Source: Cristatella mucedo
Lineage: Eukaryota; Bryozoa; Phylactolaemata; Cristatellidae
Assembly: GCA_009760855.2 (NCBI GenBank)
Contig: WPIO01000012.1
Location: 7,809,501 to 7,873,500, forward strand
Reading direction: 5' to 3'
Length of the DNA stretch: 64,000 nt
The position numbers and the translations under genes are program-made. Below the pieces are notes generated by a model. The model saw nothing but the letters and a program-made list of their open reading frames with translations. It was not told the DNA's origin and did not search any database. Shown piece by piece: positions 22,960-34,224 of this stretch (the stretch's first letter is position 1; the number at the start of each line of letters is the position of its first letter).

Positions 22960-23650
22960 TCGAAGGCAATGGCACGGGAAACTACGGCGATCCATTGCGA
23001 TCAATCGCAAATCACTAGAAAGTGACTGAGCAAGATTCAAATTTATCTTACTTGCCACACCGAAACAGGTTAAAAGTGCATTCTTATCCGTTTTTCAACC
23101 GATTGCTCGCATGCAATCTCGGGCACATACTGGTTCAGCGTCAGCAAAGGCTGGGGCTAATTCATGGTAAATTCATGAAACATTGGCAGCTTGAAGCCCC
23201 AGTCATCGTTACATTCCACATTCCGCTGATTTTAAGGTAGCGCCGTGGCGTTTTTTTTAAAGATTTGCTATTTATCTGTCAGCAATGCACGGCATTCTAC
23301 AGCGACGTTTGGAGCGAAAAGCAAAATCCGTGGAGAATTGACAAGATTTGCTGCAGTAAATTGCAGCTCTCGTTTCACGCAACACATACCTGCGTGAATG
23401 CACAGTTATGGCCCATTGTGCCGGTTCAATTGACTGCAAGACACGGTAAACGACGGCAATACCCGGGACATACGCCAATTCATGACAGTCAGTTACACAT
23501 GGACCGACAGTTGCAGAGAGACGCTCCTACTTTTCTTGCTTATTGGAAAACACTGCATTAAGAGTGCAGGCCACATTCTTTTACACAATCAATAAAGGCA
23601 CAATGAAGGGCAATGCATGGAAATCGACTGCAATTGGTCAGCCTCTGCCA
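22960..23650. repeat. GCAAT/TGCA-motif-rich repeat of unknown class
   Basis: Many irregular copies of GGCAATGSCACGG, CTGCAAT and CAATGCACGGCA-like words (GAAGGCAATGGCACGG, CAGCAATGCACGGCAT, CTGCAGTAAATTGCAGC, GGGCAATGCATGG). The counterpart is 46211-46865, and similar motifs continue at 45920-46210. Small frames are present but none is shared intact by both copies. Confidence 0.55.
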
Positions 23651-23830
23651 CGAGCTGGTTTGGTCTAGCGGTTTTGGTCTAGCCGAGCTGGTTTGGTCTA
23701 GCGGTTAAGGTGCTCGCCCCAACCAAGATCTCACTTAGGTCGTGGGCTCGAGCCCCGAGGCATATGTGAAGCGCCTGTATAGAGATTAGGTTCTCTTGGG
23801 GCGCTATAAAATTAAATGAATTATTTATTT
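23651..23830 (+). mobile_element. SINE with partially duplicated head
   Basis: The A-box region is present twice (GAGCTGGTTTGGTCTAGCGG, a spacer, then GAGCTGGTTTGGTCTAGCGG again), followed by B box GGGCTCGAGCC and the tail GTGAAGCGCCTGTATAGAGA. The same doubled head is at 46867, so it predates the block duplication. Confidence 0.85.
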
Positions 23831-25085
23831 ATGCAACAATCAGTTTAAAATTCGCTTGAACTTGGCCGCTTGAATATGCCATTGTCCTACCACATAACGC
23901 TCTCTCTGGGCACACAAACGTTTATTTTTTGAGTTTAACTTTGGGCTATGCATGGCTATTAATGGCAATCGCCCGACACCATACAGCAATCTCTGATCAT
24001 CTGATAATATTACAAGCAAAGAGGTGTGAGAAGATCCAATGTTATTAGCTTACTACAGTGTGCTGTATTAAAAGTGCATTCGAATTCTTTCCACTGTTGT
24101 CGATCCCACATTAGAGGGCGATGCCCAACAAACGAAAGCGACGGCCTGAGAAAATAGGGAAATCTGTAACGGTGCAGTAAAAATACGGTGCAGAAAAAAG
24201 ACTCGTCGATACTGGGTGATGCAGCGATTACGATGTCTCGTTCGCCTATACTCAATTATTTGGTCCACTCAGGAAGGTTCACCCTTGTAAGACGCAGCTG
24301 GCTTCCATCTATCCGTTGAGCTTCCACTTTGCGTGGTCTCGGATATTGCTTCAGCATTTGCCTTCTCAGCCGGCAGTTCATTGCTTCATCTCCAACTACC
24401 GTTAATTACTAAAGCCTTCACTTCCGCCCTAGGTGGAGATACTGATGACGCTAATACCGGCAGCTCCTGGGCTGCCTTATGGATGGGGCCAGCAGCATCT
24501 TGCAAGCAGGCGCTGAATGATTGTACTTGCCATACCTCGATGGTTGCCAGCTGATCGTGAGCTCGTCCTTCCTTCAAAACTCGGAAGACTCAGTTGCACA
24601 CCCGAATACATACATAAATAACTATAATTCATTTGCACAACACTCAAGAGAGATTAATATCTATACGGGGGGGGCTTCACACATGCCACAGGGCTAGCAT
24701 GGTTCAACCTCTCATGTCATCAACAGCTTTTTCTCTTTCCTTCTCTCTCCCCAAGTCTCCCAGTAACTTTCTCTCTCAGTTTCTCTGGATCTATTTTTTT
24801 GCTAGTTTATAGTGCTGTCTTTCCATTGTGCATATCTTCGATAAAGGACAATCGTTTCCCACTCCATCATCATCGTAATCGCTATGTGCACTAGGAATCT
24901 AGTCAATGTTCCAGCCATGGAGTTTGCTTAAAAATTTAAAGACCATGCACAGACTAAGCTGGCGAAAATCTTCTTGTACACTTGAAGGTTTTTCTATGAT
25001 CAGTTTCAGGTTCAATTACGAAATTAAAGTCATTGACATAGCACCTCACAGCTTCATAAGGTAGAAAATGCATGTTCCGAAACAA
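23831..25085. other. block B spacer with SINE-tail repeat, no gene
   Basis: 24490-24690 repeats the flank and minus-strand SINE tail seen at 19640-19830, ending in a G run (24667-24673). A CT tract follows. Divergence from block C (47100-48300) is high here, roughly 10% by eye at about 23940-24010, which argues against constraint. Confidence 0.5.
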
Positions 25086-25089
25086 TTTA

Positions 25090-25160
25090 GTTTGCAGTTA
25101 GGGATGCTGCCCTTTGAAAGTCTGTTCCTTCGACGGTCGTATGAGCACACCTAAGTGAGT
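25090..25160 (-). pseudogene. decayed SAP30 exon-2 start (downstream of B1)
   Basis: On the minus strand an acceptor-like CACTCACTTAG precedes GTGTGCTCATACGACC, matching the better preserved remnant at 34225-34428. The SAP30 residues are no longer readable. The counterpart is at about 48320-48360. Confidence 0.5.
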
Positions 25161-25589
25161 GGAATCTTACATAGAGAAACATTAGGAATTACACAGAATT
25201 TCTGTGAGTGCAACGATTCACTTAGGGAAGGCTGATTTTACGAGCTAGGGTTACTGTTATTTTCAGATCAGCCGGTCGCTCTCATCCTGTCAGTTGTAAC
25301 TTGTCATAGTATAATGTGCAATGTATCAGCTATAACATTTCAACGATTGCAAATAATTGCAAAAACGCCACGCCTAACGTTTGCAGTTCTTCAACTTTAT
25401 AATAAAAACCTATGCCTCTACGAAAGTTTGTGGTATAGCCTGCCGGCAGTGGCTATGCCGATAGTCTTGAAATTTTTTTTTAGTAGCATGATAATTTATG
25501 GTGTCACTATGGAAGACCCTGATTCATTACAAAACTAGAACATCTAGCGAAACGTAACGTATCATTCAACGTCCATAACTCGACATTGC

Positions 25590-25755
25590 ATAAAAGATAA
25601 CGTGGGTGTTAGGGAGGAAAGTTTTGCATAGCAAACTCGCAGCCCAAGCAGGTTTCGGTGCACATTCGGTAGCCAACTGACTTTATTTTGCACAACAAAG
25701 ATAAAGTGATAATCAAGGTAAAGTCAGGAGAGAAGTTGAGGTAGCGAGTAGCCTA
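25590..25755 (-). repeat. dispersed repeat R1, copy 4
   Basis: Inverted R1 (CGCAGCCCAAGCAGGTTTCG, then GTGCACATTCGGTAGCCAAC). It occupies the same place, about 0.8 kb downstream of the SAP30 stop, in B1, B2, C1 and C2, so it was present before the first duplication. Confidence 0.75.
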
Positions 25756-26360
25756 TAAGATGCGCCTGACTTGAGATTTCTCTCAAATCATGTAACTGGC
25801 TCGTAGCCCTGTTAAATGCCGTCCGCAGTTTTGGGGACAAGAATCTGTGTATTGACTTTTGCGTGTTTTGCTCGTTCGATGCTAAATAGTGACATTAAAA
25901 AACAATCCAAAGTTAAAACTTTGGGCTGCAATAGATCACTTAAAAAAAAGTGAATAACTTATAACTTGGGTAAAAAGAGTAAAGCCAAGTGATACTTTAC
26001 TGCATTTATATCTTGAACGTATTATTACATCGTGTGCAAGTGGCACAACTTCATATACAGGCAGCATTATAGTTTATTGTATAAGTGACTTGATATCAAA
26101 ATACCACAAGCATTGAACAATACTTGAAAAGAATAGCTCTATTTATAAATATTCTCATATTTATACAAACCACTGTATCAAGATCTACCGAAGTGTCATT
26201 TAAAAAGTTTTCTAAGCAACAGTTGGTGCAGGCGTAAGGAACGGTCGAATGACTAAGCAGCAGCAACTCGAATGATATTGGTCTTCGATCGTTTCGACTT
26301 GAGGTGCCTGCTTTCAATACAACGAGTTCCTGCCGACATCCTTGGGCGTTTCTTCCCTTC

Positions 26361-26366
26361 TTTATT
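26361..26366 (-). promoter_or_regulatory. poly(A) signal, SAP30 B1
   Basis: AATAAA on the minus strand, 129 nt after the stop codon. The equivalent hexamer is kept in B2, C1 and C2 (129 or 177 nt after the stop). Confidence 0.6.
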
Positions 26367-26494
26367 TTTCTCACCGTATCTCACTGGGCCGACCTCACTT
26401 GTGTCGGTAACGTGCCTTGCTGTTGAGTCGTTGCACGACTCTTCTCTTGCCACAATCAGTGTCGTGGCCAGTTGTCAACTTCCGGTTGTTGTAG

Positions 26495-26800
26495 CTACTT
26501 CCTATCACTCTCATCAATATCACTGCCACGAACTTTCAAAACAAAATTATGTGCAGTGACGTCTCCATGCACATCTATGCATTCGAAGTGCTGCTGAACA
26601 GCACGTAGTTGCTCCTCTCTTGTCGCAGCAGGATCGATTTCGATATTAAACACTTGTGCATAGCGCCTTAGAGAAGTATCCGAAAGACACTTCAAGTCAG
26701 CTGCCATCATCGTTGGTTTCCTTGTTGCTGATGTTGTCCTTCGGAGGCGCGCATCTTCGATGAAGGTTGCATGATAGCCGCAAATATGATTGTATGGAAC
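26495..26800 (-). CDS. SAP30: SAP30-like copy B1, exon 2
   Basis: Joins in phase 0 to exon 1 at 30266-30439 (intron 3,465 nt; acceptor CTATTTAAG). It codes 101 residues, total 159 aa. It begins VPYNHICGYH, so zinc ligands Cys65 and His68 are retained though the flanking residues differ from copy A. ATFIEDARLRR is followed by a short Thr-rich linker. The SIN3-binding domain spans residues about 91-150: SLRRYAQVFNIEIDPAATRE, EQLRAVQQHF, then VTAHNFVLKV. It ends DIDESDRK without the acidic Ser-rich tail of copy A. Expected role: SIN3/HDAC co-repressor subunit (family knowledge). A 66-codon frame just downstream (26253-26453) differs from its block C counterpart mostly by replacements and is probably not coding. 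Confidence 0.82.
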   Translation of the reverse strand, partial: VPYNHICGYHATFIEDARLRRTTSATRKPTMMAADLKCLSDTSLRRYAQVFNIEIDPAATREEQLRAVQQHFECIDVHGDVTAHNFVLKVRGSDIDESDRK

Positions 26801-27593
26801 CTTAAATAGAAAAGATTCATGAATACGATTGAATATCAGTCGGTCCAGCGAGATCTGGTAAAACAGTGCTGCAATACAAAATTCAGACAGTTTAGAGTGA
26901 TAAATTATTGTTTCCCTTCCATTCCGAGTCAGGCTTTTCTCTGTCTGTCTGTCGTTCTGTCTGTCTCTCTCTCTACCTCTATTTCTTTCTTAAACTTTTG
27001 TTCTTCGTTCTCTTAATCTCTTTTAGTCGGCTTCTCTCATTGCGTCTCTTCTTAAGTAAATAACAGATAAAAGTGTCATAGTCTCCACCTTATGTTGATA
27101 CGTTTCCTGATATTCTTTTAGTATCTATTTGTTACTACATTATTTGTCTATCTGCAGCTGTCGTTGTCTAAACAGAAATTGCTATTAAGTCATACGGGAA
27201 TTGAGTGACCTGATCTCCTAGCTAAGCCAAGAACAGCCCCTAGAATCAAGGCTTACAAAAGTGTGGTCAATAGGAAGTTAACTGATGAAACTGTATTGCC
27301 AATCGAGGAGAGTCTACTAACCTCAGGTGGGTAGAGATACAAACAAAAACAGGGGCATGAGGACATTGCTTTCGTACTGGCCGGAGAGGCTCAAATTCAT
27401 CGGTTTTAGCAGACAGACCATCCTTTTTTAAAAGTGGTAACAGCTTTCTGGAATTTCCGACGTTTCTGGCTTCATGCAGCATCTTCTGTTTCATACTGCT
27501 GTCTAGTGTAATCACAAACCTTCCAGGCGGGAAACGCGTAGATGCAAAAGGCACAGTGCTAGACCGTGCAGGACCAGTGCTAAAGAGATAATG

Positions 27594-27929
27594 TCAGTTT
27601 AGCATCAACACGGTCATAGCAGTCGTGAGGCTGGATGACGGCATGGCAATGGCGAATTCACCAGCAAATATGCAATCAACAAAATATTCTAGCTGTGGTT
27701 CGATTATGCGACCAGCTCGTTGTCGTCTGCTCATCGGTATCAAAGCGCTGCCGAGTAGAACTGCCTCATTTCGAGAACTTGCACAATTATGCAAGGACAA
27801 TAAATAGATTAGCATTAGTAAATATTGGGTAGTATGAGGCTTGCTAGTGGTGGCATGTTTGAGCCAACTAAACAACGTAAGCTTCAGCTCATCAGCAGTG
27901 ACAAAGTAGACAGTTGCAGGCGGGCCCAC
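27594..27929 (-). other. 111-codon frame in B1 intron, unknown
   Basis: Open on minus, with a counterpart at 50806-51141 in the C1 intron and a decayed relative at 40560-40920. It contains TVYFVTADELKLTLFSWL and SRRQRAGRIIEPQLEYFV. Most differences between the two copies change amino acids, which argues against strong constraint. The opposite strand is also open. No family recognised. Confidence 0.25.
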
Positions 27930-28309
27930 GACTATGTCTAAAGATTAGATTACGATTAGCTATGTACTTTATTGAAGACAAAAAGAAATTGACCATATTT
28001 GTAAAGTTGAAAACTAAGATTGAGGGTTACAAGAAGTAAAGATGCGGGCTATTGGCTTGATTTTTTTTAAATTACATCGACATTTTGAGACAAGCTAGTG
28101 ATGGTTCGGGCTGCGTGGCCGCAAAAGGCGTCGAGGCTTTAAGTCATATCTAAGGTATTGTAGATCAATGCAGGCATCTTCAGGTTAGCTTGTCTGGGAA
28201 ATTGGACTGCAGGTGCCAACAATCAGCTCGGGTATAAGTACATTTAGCAGCAACAGGACCCTAAGCATGCAGCATGGTCAGTAAATTTCATAATAATCAG
28301 ATGCAGGGC

Positions 28310-29650
28310 AGATGCAATGGCCCAGCAAGTCACAAGATGTGCCCCCTCTAGAGCATTTATCCGACGACTTCAACAGGCACGTAAGGCGGGATGAGCTGTT
28401 CGGTCAGCAGAAGGAGCTGCTAGACATTCACTCGTACTTTTTCTTTGACATCTCCAAACCCTCTATCATGTCTAATTCTCCAACAACTTTTCTGTCTGTA
28501 TCGATTGAATTCACACAGGGAACGCTGGAAACTTACATAGATTTAACGACGACAGAAAACGCAATCACTTGTTATGGATAACCCAAATGGCGATTCAGAA
28601 ATTGGAAAACCTAACTCTCACAATCAGCTGCGCCAGCATATCTCTGGTTGAATCTCAAAGTAATCTGGTGTACTATTCCAAAATGACCTTAAATAAGACG
28701 ACATCATCAAATGCGTAGTCACGTTTGCCTACGTTTAGCCACAAAACAGTGACAGAATTCAAGCTTGCTTAGACAGTACTACATCCAAATTAGTCCGTAC
28801 ATAAATGAGCTCCCTTCTAGACGTCTGTAGTGCTGTTGCTCGTGCTGCTACGTATGTAATCGTAGGCATGAAAGGGCCTGGTCATGGTTGGTCTTGTAGG
28901 TTAGAGTGAGTAATTTGCTCTGTTTTTGTATCCGTTTATCAACTGGCACCATCGCAGCTTTTTTGGCACAGGAGACAATTGAGTCTTTTTGATTTAATAA
29001 CCAAGCTTGCATACATATTCAGTACCAGCTGCAAAAGCTTAACGGCTGTTTTTTTAAGGTAGCCCAGCAAAATCTAAGTTACAGTAGTCCTGTTTAGTCA
29101 GAATAACAAAGCCAGTAAGGTCTTCCGACCGCCACCAGTAGGCTGTCCTTAAATTGGACAGGGATCAAACAAGATGACTACCTCTGGTTACACTCTTTAG
29201 AAGAGCTCGTGCACATTGTAAATCAGAGGCTTACGGTCAGTGCAAAAATCCTACTGCTCGGTGCACGTTTCGTGAACTAAGCAGTTTCCAAATTACATGC
29301 TTGATGTTCTCCCAGGGGGTGTAATCAGGCATGCACAATCAGGAACGTGTATTTGGTACAGAACTGGCATTTGCCACATCGTACCACTTAGCACCGATGT
29401 GCACTGGCTCTCAAACAAACAGTCCGTCGACTGCAAGATTTTCTAGTCACTATTAGGTCCCTCCATTCCCAGGCTCCAACTTTTATACTCCTGAGCCCTG
29501 CAACTCACTACCGACGCACGTTACAACACCCCTTGACAAAAAACAGTAAACATGTACCCAACATTAGCAGATGAGTGTAATACAATATCTGCAAAGTGCC
29601 TAGAATCCCTTCTCTGAGAGCATAATATATAGTATTATTATAATTAATAT
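28310..29650 (+). mobile_element. degenerate LINE in B1 intron, plus strand
   Basis: The frame at 28312-28581 contains FFFDISKPSIMSNSPTTF, matching LCFDPSQPSSTSNSLNSL just after YADD in LINE-1. IQKLENLTLT follows, matching IQKLERLTFK. The end at 29580-29640 is the LINE tail (GCAAAGTGCCTAGAATCCCT ... GAGAGCATAATATA). It lies antisense to SAP30 B1, is heavily mutated, and has counterparts in the introns of B2, C1 and C2. Confidence 0.8.
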
Positions 29651-30265
29651 TGTTACTGCCTTCTGAAGATGTGAATGATTTTAACACAGTCCAAACAATG
29701 ACGGTACGAGCGACGATAACGCTGGTAGGCCGTTTGCATAGCTTACTTAGAGATCTAAATCTCCCTTCAGGCGTTTTAAACTTCGATGCATGATAGTCAA
29801 CAAGCAGTGGTTAGTGAAATGTACTGAAACAAGCTAGCAAAGGCAAAAGGATACCATGCTTATACGAGCATGCTAAAAGCATTGGCAGGATCTTCCACCA
29901 GGGACGCACACACTATGCGAATGAACTGAGAGAATAATGCCTTCGAATACGCTCGTCGATGGTTCGCGACGAAGCGTTAGGATGTGCGATAAGTAAAAAG
30001 CTTCACAGTCCAAGGCGCACTTGATGGCGCTAGCAAATACTTTGCCACTCTTGAGCGGGCTACAGGGCACAAATCGAGAGCTAGGCAGCCAATTTAGTGG
30101 CATACCAACGCCTAGACAAGCAGAACACGGCAGGGTCCGAGCGTCCGGCGCCTCAAGGCATTCACACGATCAAATACGAGAAATGCACAGGCCACAACGG
30201 GCAACTGCAATCCAAAACCGTTCCCCTTCGCTACCCTTCCCCTTCGTTAGGTACGAATATCTTAC

Positions 30266-30439
30266 TTGCTCATTGTATTTGAGCTCCAGGCCTCGCTTCT
30301 GGGTTGTCTGAATCGCTCTCGATCCATAAATTGCCTTGCCCACGCTCCGCCGGCAAACGAAACCTGAATGAATCAGGCAACACCATTTCCCATCGCTCTT
30401 GACAGAAAACTGCTCCATACCTGCATGAAAAGAAGGCAT
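30266..30439 (-). CDS. SAP30: SAP30-like copy B1, exon 1
   Basis: 58 codons ending CAA before donor GTAAGA. Zinc ligands Cys20/21 and Cys29 are in place (WCCLIHSGFVCRRS). The usual Asp of LIDSG is His here and in no other copy. GKAIYGSRAIQTTQKRG replaces GKSFFGKRASQTVRKRK of copy A, so the basic patch after the finger is weaker. I took the MPSFHAG ATG because it is common to all copies. In this copy and C1 the frame stays open upstream to another ATG at 30520 and would add a hydrophobic leader of 27 residues. In copy A that region has indels and a stop. Probably a functional paralogue, though the His replacement may affect folding. Confidence 0.8.
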
Positions 30440-30889
30440 CTTAATACTACCTAGTGAGTAACTTGCTAGAAGTGAGACAATTAGCAGAAGTGCAGCGGCT
30501 CTACCAATTACCACATGCACTGGGAGTCTACATTACAGCTACAGCGAGCACATGAAACGAACATCATAGGTAGGGCCGTGTCTAGGTAGCATTTCCCGCC
30601 AACCTTAATATCATGCACATATAAAATACTAATAATTATTATCTATTATATAATATTATTAATAGTAATTACAATACGTTTAATTTTTGAGCCCTTATAG
30701 GTATCTTTCTATCTTCTTTAAGCATTCCAAATTTGGGGAATGCAAATAGAGAGGTACATTTAATCTAAGGGAATTATTGTGCCATTGCCAATCGCTTTAG
30801 ATTCACCGGACGGGTGGATCCTCGATCATGTATTCTTCTTGCCCGCTAATTAGCTGCAATCTTGTACTGCCTTCTGGAAAACCAGTTTC

Positions 30890-31735
30890 AAGGTCAAGCT
30901 TATAGCGTTATATTGTCTCACACTTATCAACAAAGAATCAAAGCACAGATTCTTCCTGCTTTGCTGAGACCAGCAATACTTGCCGCAGATAAGTTCCAAG
31001 CACAGCAAGGTGTCCACCAACAGTTCTACTATCAGTGACATGGCTACTGAGCCTTGTGTTTGCAAATGCAAGTTGGATGCTATGGCTACCACTAAAAGCA
31101 AAACCGCGGGCGATCAGAGACGTGTCGGCCACCATCGCAGCACTAGTTGATTTGCATGAGGCATCACTGGGCCAACTGATGGCCCAGACAAAGTAGCTCC
31201 TGTGCCGGCCTGCCAGTTTGGAGAGTTTGGATGATTCCAATTACTCGCTCAAAGAAAGCGTACTAGAACTGCTTCGAGCTCACAATGAGATCTCTCAACC
31301 GCCACTGGCTTCGCCTGTCGCATTGCAACACCTGGGATTGATGATCCGTCAGGCAAAACAGATGCTAGCTGCTAGGCAGTGGTCATCTCAATGTAAGGTA
31401 GTAGAAGGTTTCGTGAGTAAGGTACAGCTGACAAACAGTAGAGTTCCAGAAGAAAGTCTTGCTACATGTTGAAAATCACAGAGAACATAAGAAAAGTGTA
31501 GGAGGACAAAAGTAAGCAGGACGGAGAGAATGAAAAGAACAGGGCAGAGGACGAAAACAGTGAAGGTGGAGAGCGTGGCAAAACTGGAGACACAAACGCT
31601 CTGCTAGCTGAAATGCTCATGGAGAGAAGAACACTTTCTCCTTGAAGCCAAAGATTTTAACGAAGCAATGCTAGCACTATCAGAAAAGAAAGACAGAATC
31701 TACTCCAACTTTCCAAATGCTGACCCACAATAATA
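30890..31735 (+). pseudogene. decayed plus-strand coding-like tracts upstream of SAP30 B1
   Basis: Four stretches in different frames look once-coding: AQILPALLRPAILAADKFQA (about 30945-31005), VSATIAALVDLHEASLGQLM (about 31118-31180), SVLELLRAHNEISQPPLA (31254-31308), and EEHFLLEAKDFNEAMLALSE with KKDRIYSNFPNADPQ (about 31627-31732, ending TAA). They are separated by stops and frame changes rather than clear introns. Counterparts lie at 39050-39960, 54100-54950 and 62340-63660, plus a piece at 8555-8680. I do not recognise the family. It could be a broken neighbour gene co-duplicated with SAP30, or a multi-exon gene I cannot splice. Confidence 0.4.
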
Positions 31736-32079
31736 TTGGCAACCTACAGGGACCAAACCTTGGTTTCATTGGTCCTTTCGCAAGAAAATCAGACAGATAG
31801 TTTTGATAGTTGTATAGGATCAAGCCTCTTTTGGAACGATGTAGGTTCATTTAAGAATTAGGTAGTTGTGCTTTGAGGACAGCCTGGTTAACGAGGCAAC
31901 TTGCTCATGCACACGAAGTTCGAAGGACCTCGCGGGCCTAGTCTCTCTTATTCTAACTCTTTCTCAAAAAAGTCTCTATAGTTTACTGTTGTTTTCCCTT
32001 CCCTACCTATACCCGAAATTCCCGATCGTCACTTAAATTGGGAAACGGATTTAGCCACTGAAGGAAACCTGAAAAACTA

Positions 32080-32304
32080 GTGGGTCATGAAAACAGCCCT
32101 CATCACCGTCAATATTTCATTCCATCAAAGGAAGCAAAGAGGAGACTTTTCAAAATAAGTGGAATGGACGCTGCTGTTGACACACACAAGTCATTGAAAA
32201 AAATGATGGCAAGACGTTCTAAAGAGAGTTCTCAGCTACATCAAATTAGTGGTTTTGTAAAACATGTCACTGAGTTGTCACCTAGGCAGTCTTTGCCTGA
32301 CTGA
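32080..32304 (+). other. 74-codon plus frame, unknown, conserved in block C
   Basis: Contains FIPSKEAKRRLFKISGMDAA and SSQLHQISGFVKHVTELSPR. In block C (about 55235-55440) the same frame is open to the same stop with a few replacements; the upstream ATG is lost by the 77 bp deletion. It may be a terminal exon of the plus-strand neighbour. Confidence 0.35.
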
Positions 32305-32575
32305 TGAGAAACACCTGTAAAGCGTCTTGACCACAGCAGTAACCATCCAAGGCCAGCCTCTTATTTGTCTCCAAAGCCTAAACCTAAAATAAATGGCTAT
32401 TTATACTTGCATTGACAGTGTAAGACAAGCTCCTCAGTGATTTACGGTTAAACCAGTGCTATAGAACTCTATTAAATTCAGCTGCTGATTTGGCTTACCG
32501 CCGGCAGCAGCTCAAGGTCATCAGATATGTCGATGTCCATTTGGCCTACAAGACAGCACTAATCAGGACTCTGTT

Positions 32576-32845
32576 ATGGCTTTTAGAGTAATCTATGAAA
32601 CAGATAATGCAGCTAAAAGAGGGTCTCATCGCGGATCAACTTTATCCTGCAAAATTCCTGGCAAGATTGGTGGTCGCAATGCTAAGTCAGCAGCCATGTC
32701 TGGCTACTTATTTAGTGTCCTTAAGAGATTACTTTCCAGTGATGGGAACGCTACTTTTGTAAACCAAGATAACCACAGCTTGAAGCTAGCAGGAACTCAC
32801 GTCCCAAGAACAGAGGCTATTGCCATTATATATTTGAAACCGTAG
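32576..32845 (+). other. 89-codon plus frame, unknown, conserved in block C
   Basis: Contains MAFRVIYETDNAAKRGSHRG, GKIGGRNAKSAAMSGYLFSV and HVPRTEAIAIIYLKP. The counterpart at 55710-55979 differs at about 4 of 89 residues and keeps the stop. A Gly/Ser/Arg-rich middle followed by a hydrophobic end. No family recognised. No start context or intron supports it strongly. Confidence 0.35.
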
Positions 32846-33245
32846 GTAACGCCCACTTATTCTTTTCATGGTCACCTCTGAGGTGAGAAGTAATGTACAA
32901 AGTGTTAGCAATGACTCCTAAACGTAATTGGGCAACAAGATTAAGTGCAAGAAGTACAGGCCGTGAAAGCTTACCGCTGTGGATAGAACTGAATTGTGAT
33001 TTTTTGGAGCCACTGCCTGAGGACATAAATGGAACACTTGAAACAAGATTTGAAGCAGATTGACACACTACGTTGGGTTCAAAACTTTAAACTGTGTGGC
33101 TCTGTCACCATTTAGGTGCAGCATCTTGACCAAGATCGACAGTGTTCAGAGAAGACTGCACGAGTCTCCCGCTTAAAGACCGTCAGCGAAAAAACCTTTA
33201 GCTGTTCAGGTCTCTGCCTGTTAAACTCGATTGCATTATTCTTGC

Positions 33246-33520
33246 GCGACGACAGCTTCTCTCCTGCTGCCGACTATAGCTCATCCTTTTCAGCGGTTCC
33301 AAGCTGCTACTTTCGTGCTACTCACTATCTCAACTGCTCGTTTGAATTTTCACTGATTCCCATTTTCTCTTTGCTGCGTGAGATCAAGTAGGTTAGCCAC
33401 CGAATGCGTACCGAAAGCCGTTGAAGCAGTGAATGAGCTATTCAACACTCTCTAAACCTATCACCCACTTAGTCTGTGTGGCTTTGTGGAGGTAAAGACG
33501 GAGATACGTTACGCTACATC
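33246..33520 (+). repeat. dispersed repeat R1, copy 5
   Basis: CTCCTGCTGCCGACTATAGC, then GAATGCGTACCGAAAGCCGT, then AAAGACGGAGATACGTTACG. The counterpart is at 56390-56655. Confidence 0.75.
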
Positions 33521-34224
33521 ACACCTAACGATGAAATTCATATACGCCTCTTGAGAACTCCACTCCCTTGAAATTCAGTTGTCAAGACTCCGAGAACCTT
33601 TGTGCCAAGTACCTCCACCAGGTGCCAACTTTATACGTGAAACGTTGGAGTGTTAATTCGACAGGAACTCCTGTCGAAGGACACACGTTTAGTCCGCTGT
33701 CAGACCTCCAGGTCTAGTTTAGTTCCTTGTTGGATGCTGAGCAGCTATTAAAGGCTTGGGCCGGGCCAGGTTTGGTGAGCCATGTCTAGATCTTTGAGGC
33801 TATCCAGACGTTGATGGATGAGGGCTTTACAATGAAATATGTGACTTTATAAGACTTTTGGCAACACCTCATGATTCGGCTACGAAGACTACGCTGGAAA
33901 TTACTTGTCTTTCATAGTCTGTTATGGAGAAGATTCGTTCACTGAATTGAGAGTTGCCTTGCGAATTCGTATCACTATAGCTGTATCAATGACCAAGTGT
34001 GACCATTACTTTAGCAAGCTGAAGATAATCAGCTTGTATCTTATAACATCGCCGGACAAGTTGACTCTCAGACCTGGCTCGAAGTTGAACGTAAAGAAAA
34101 ACATTTAAAACTGTGAACTTTCAAGCTATAGTAGACCAGTTTACAGTGTTGAAGAAAATTTGATTACGTCCAAGACCAGGCAAATACATTCAAGTAACGA
34201 TGGCATTGCTTCATTATACATTTA
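33521..34224. other. block B spacer with decayed open tract
   Basis: At about 33734-33870 a plus frame reads SLLDAEQLLKAWAGPGLVS, a stop, then IFEAIQTLMDEGFTMKYVTL. This suggests an old coding fragment with two stops. The same is seen at 56867-57000. No family recognised. Confidence 0.35.

Noticed and set aside
26253-26453. Third SAP30 exon rich in basic residues (B1, and 49464-49664 in C1)
   Set aside because: The frame is lost in B2 and C2, contains the conserved AATAAA, and nearly all B1/C1 differences change amino acids; 3' UTR is more likely.
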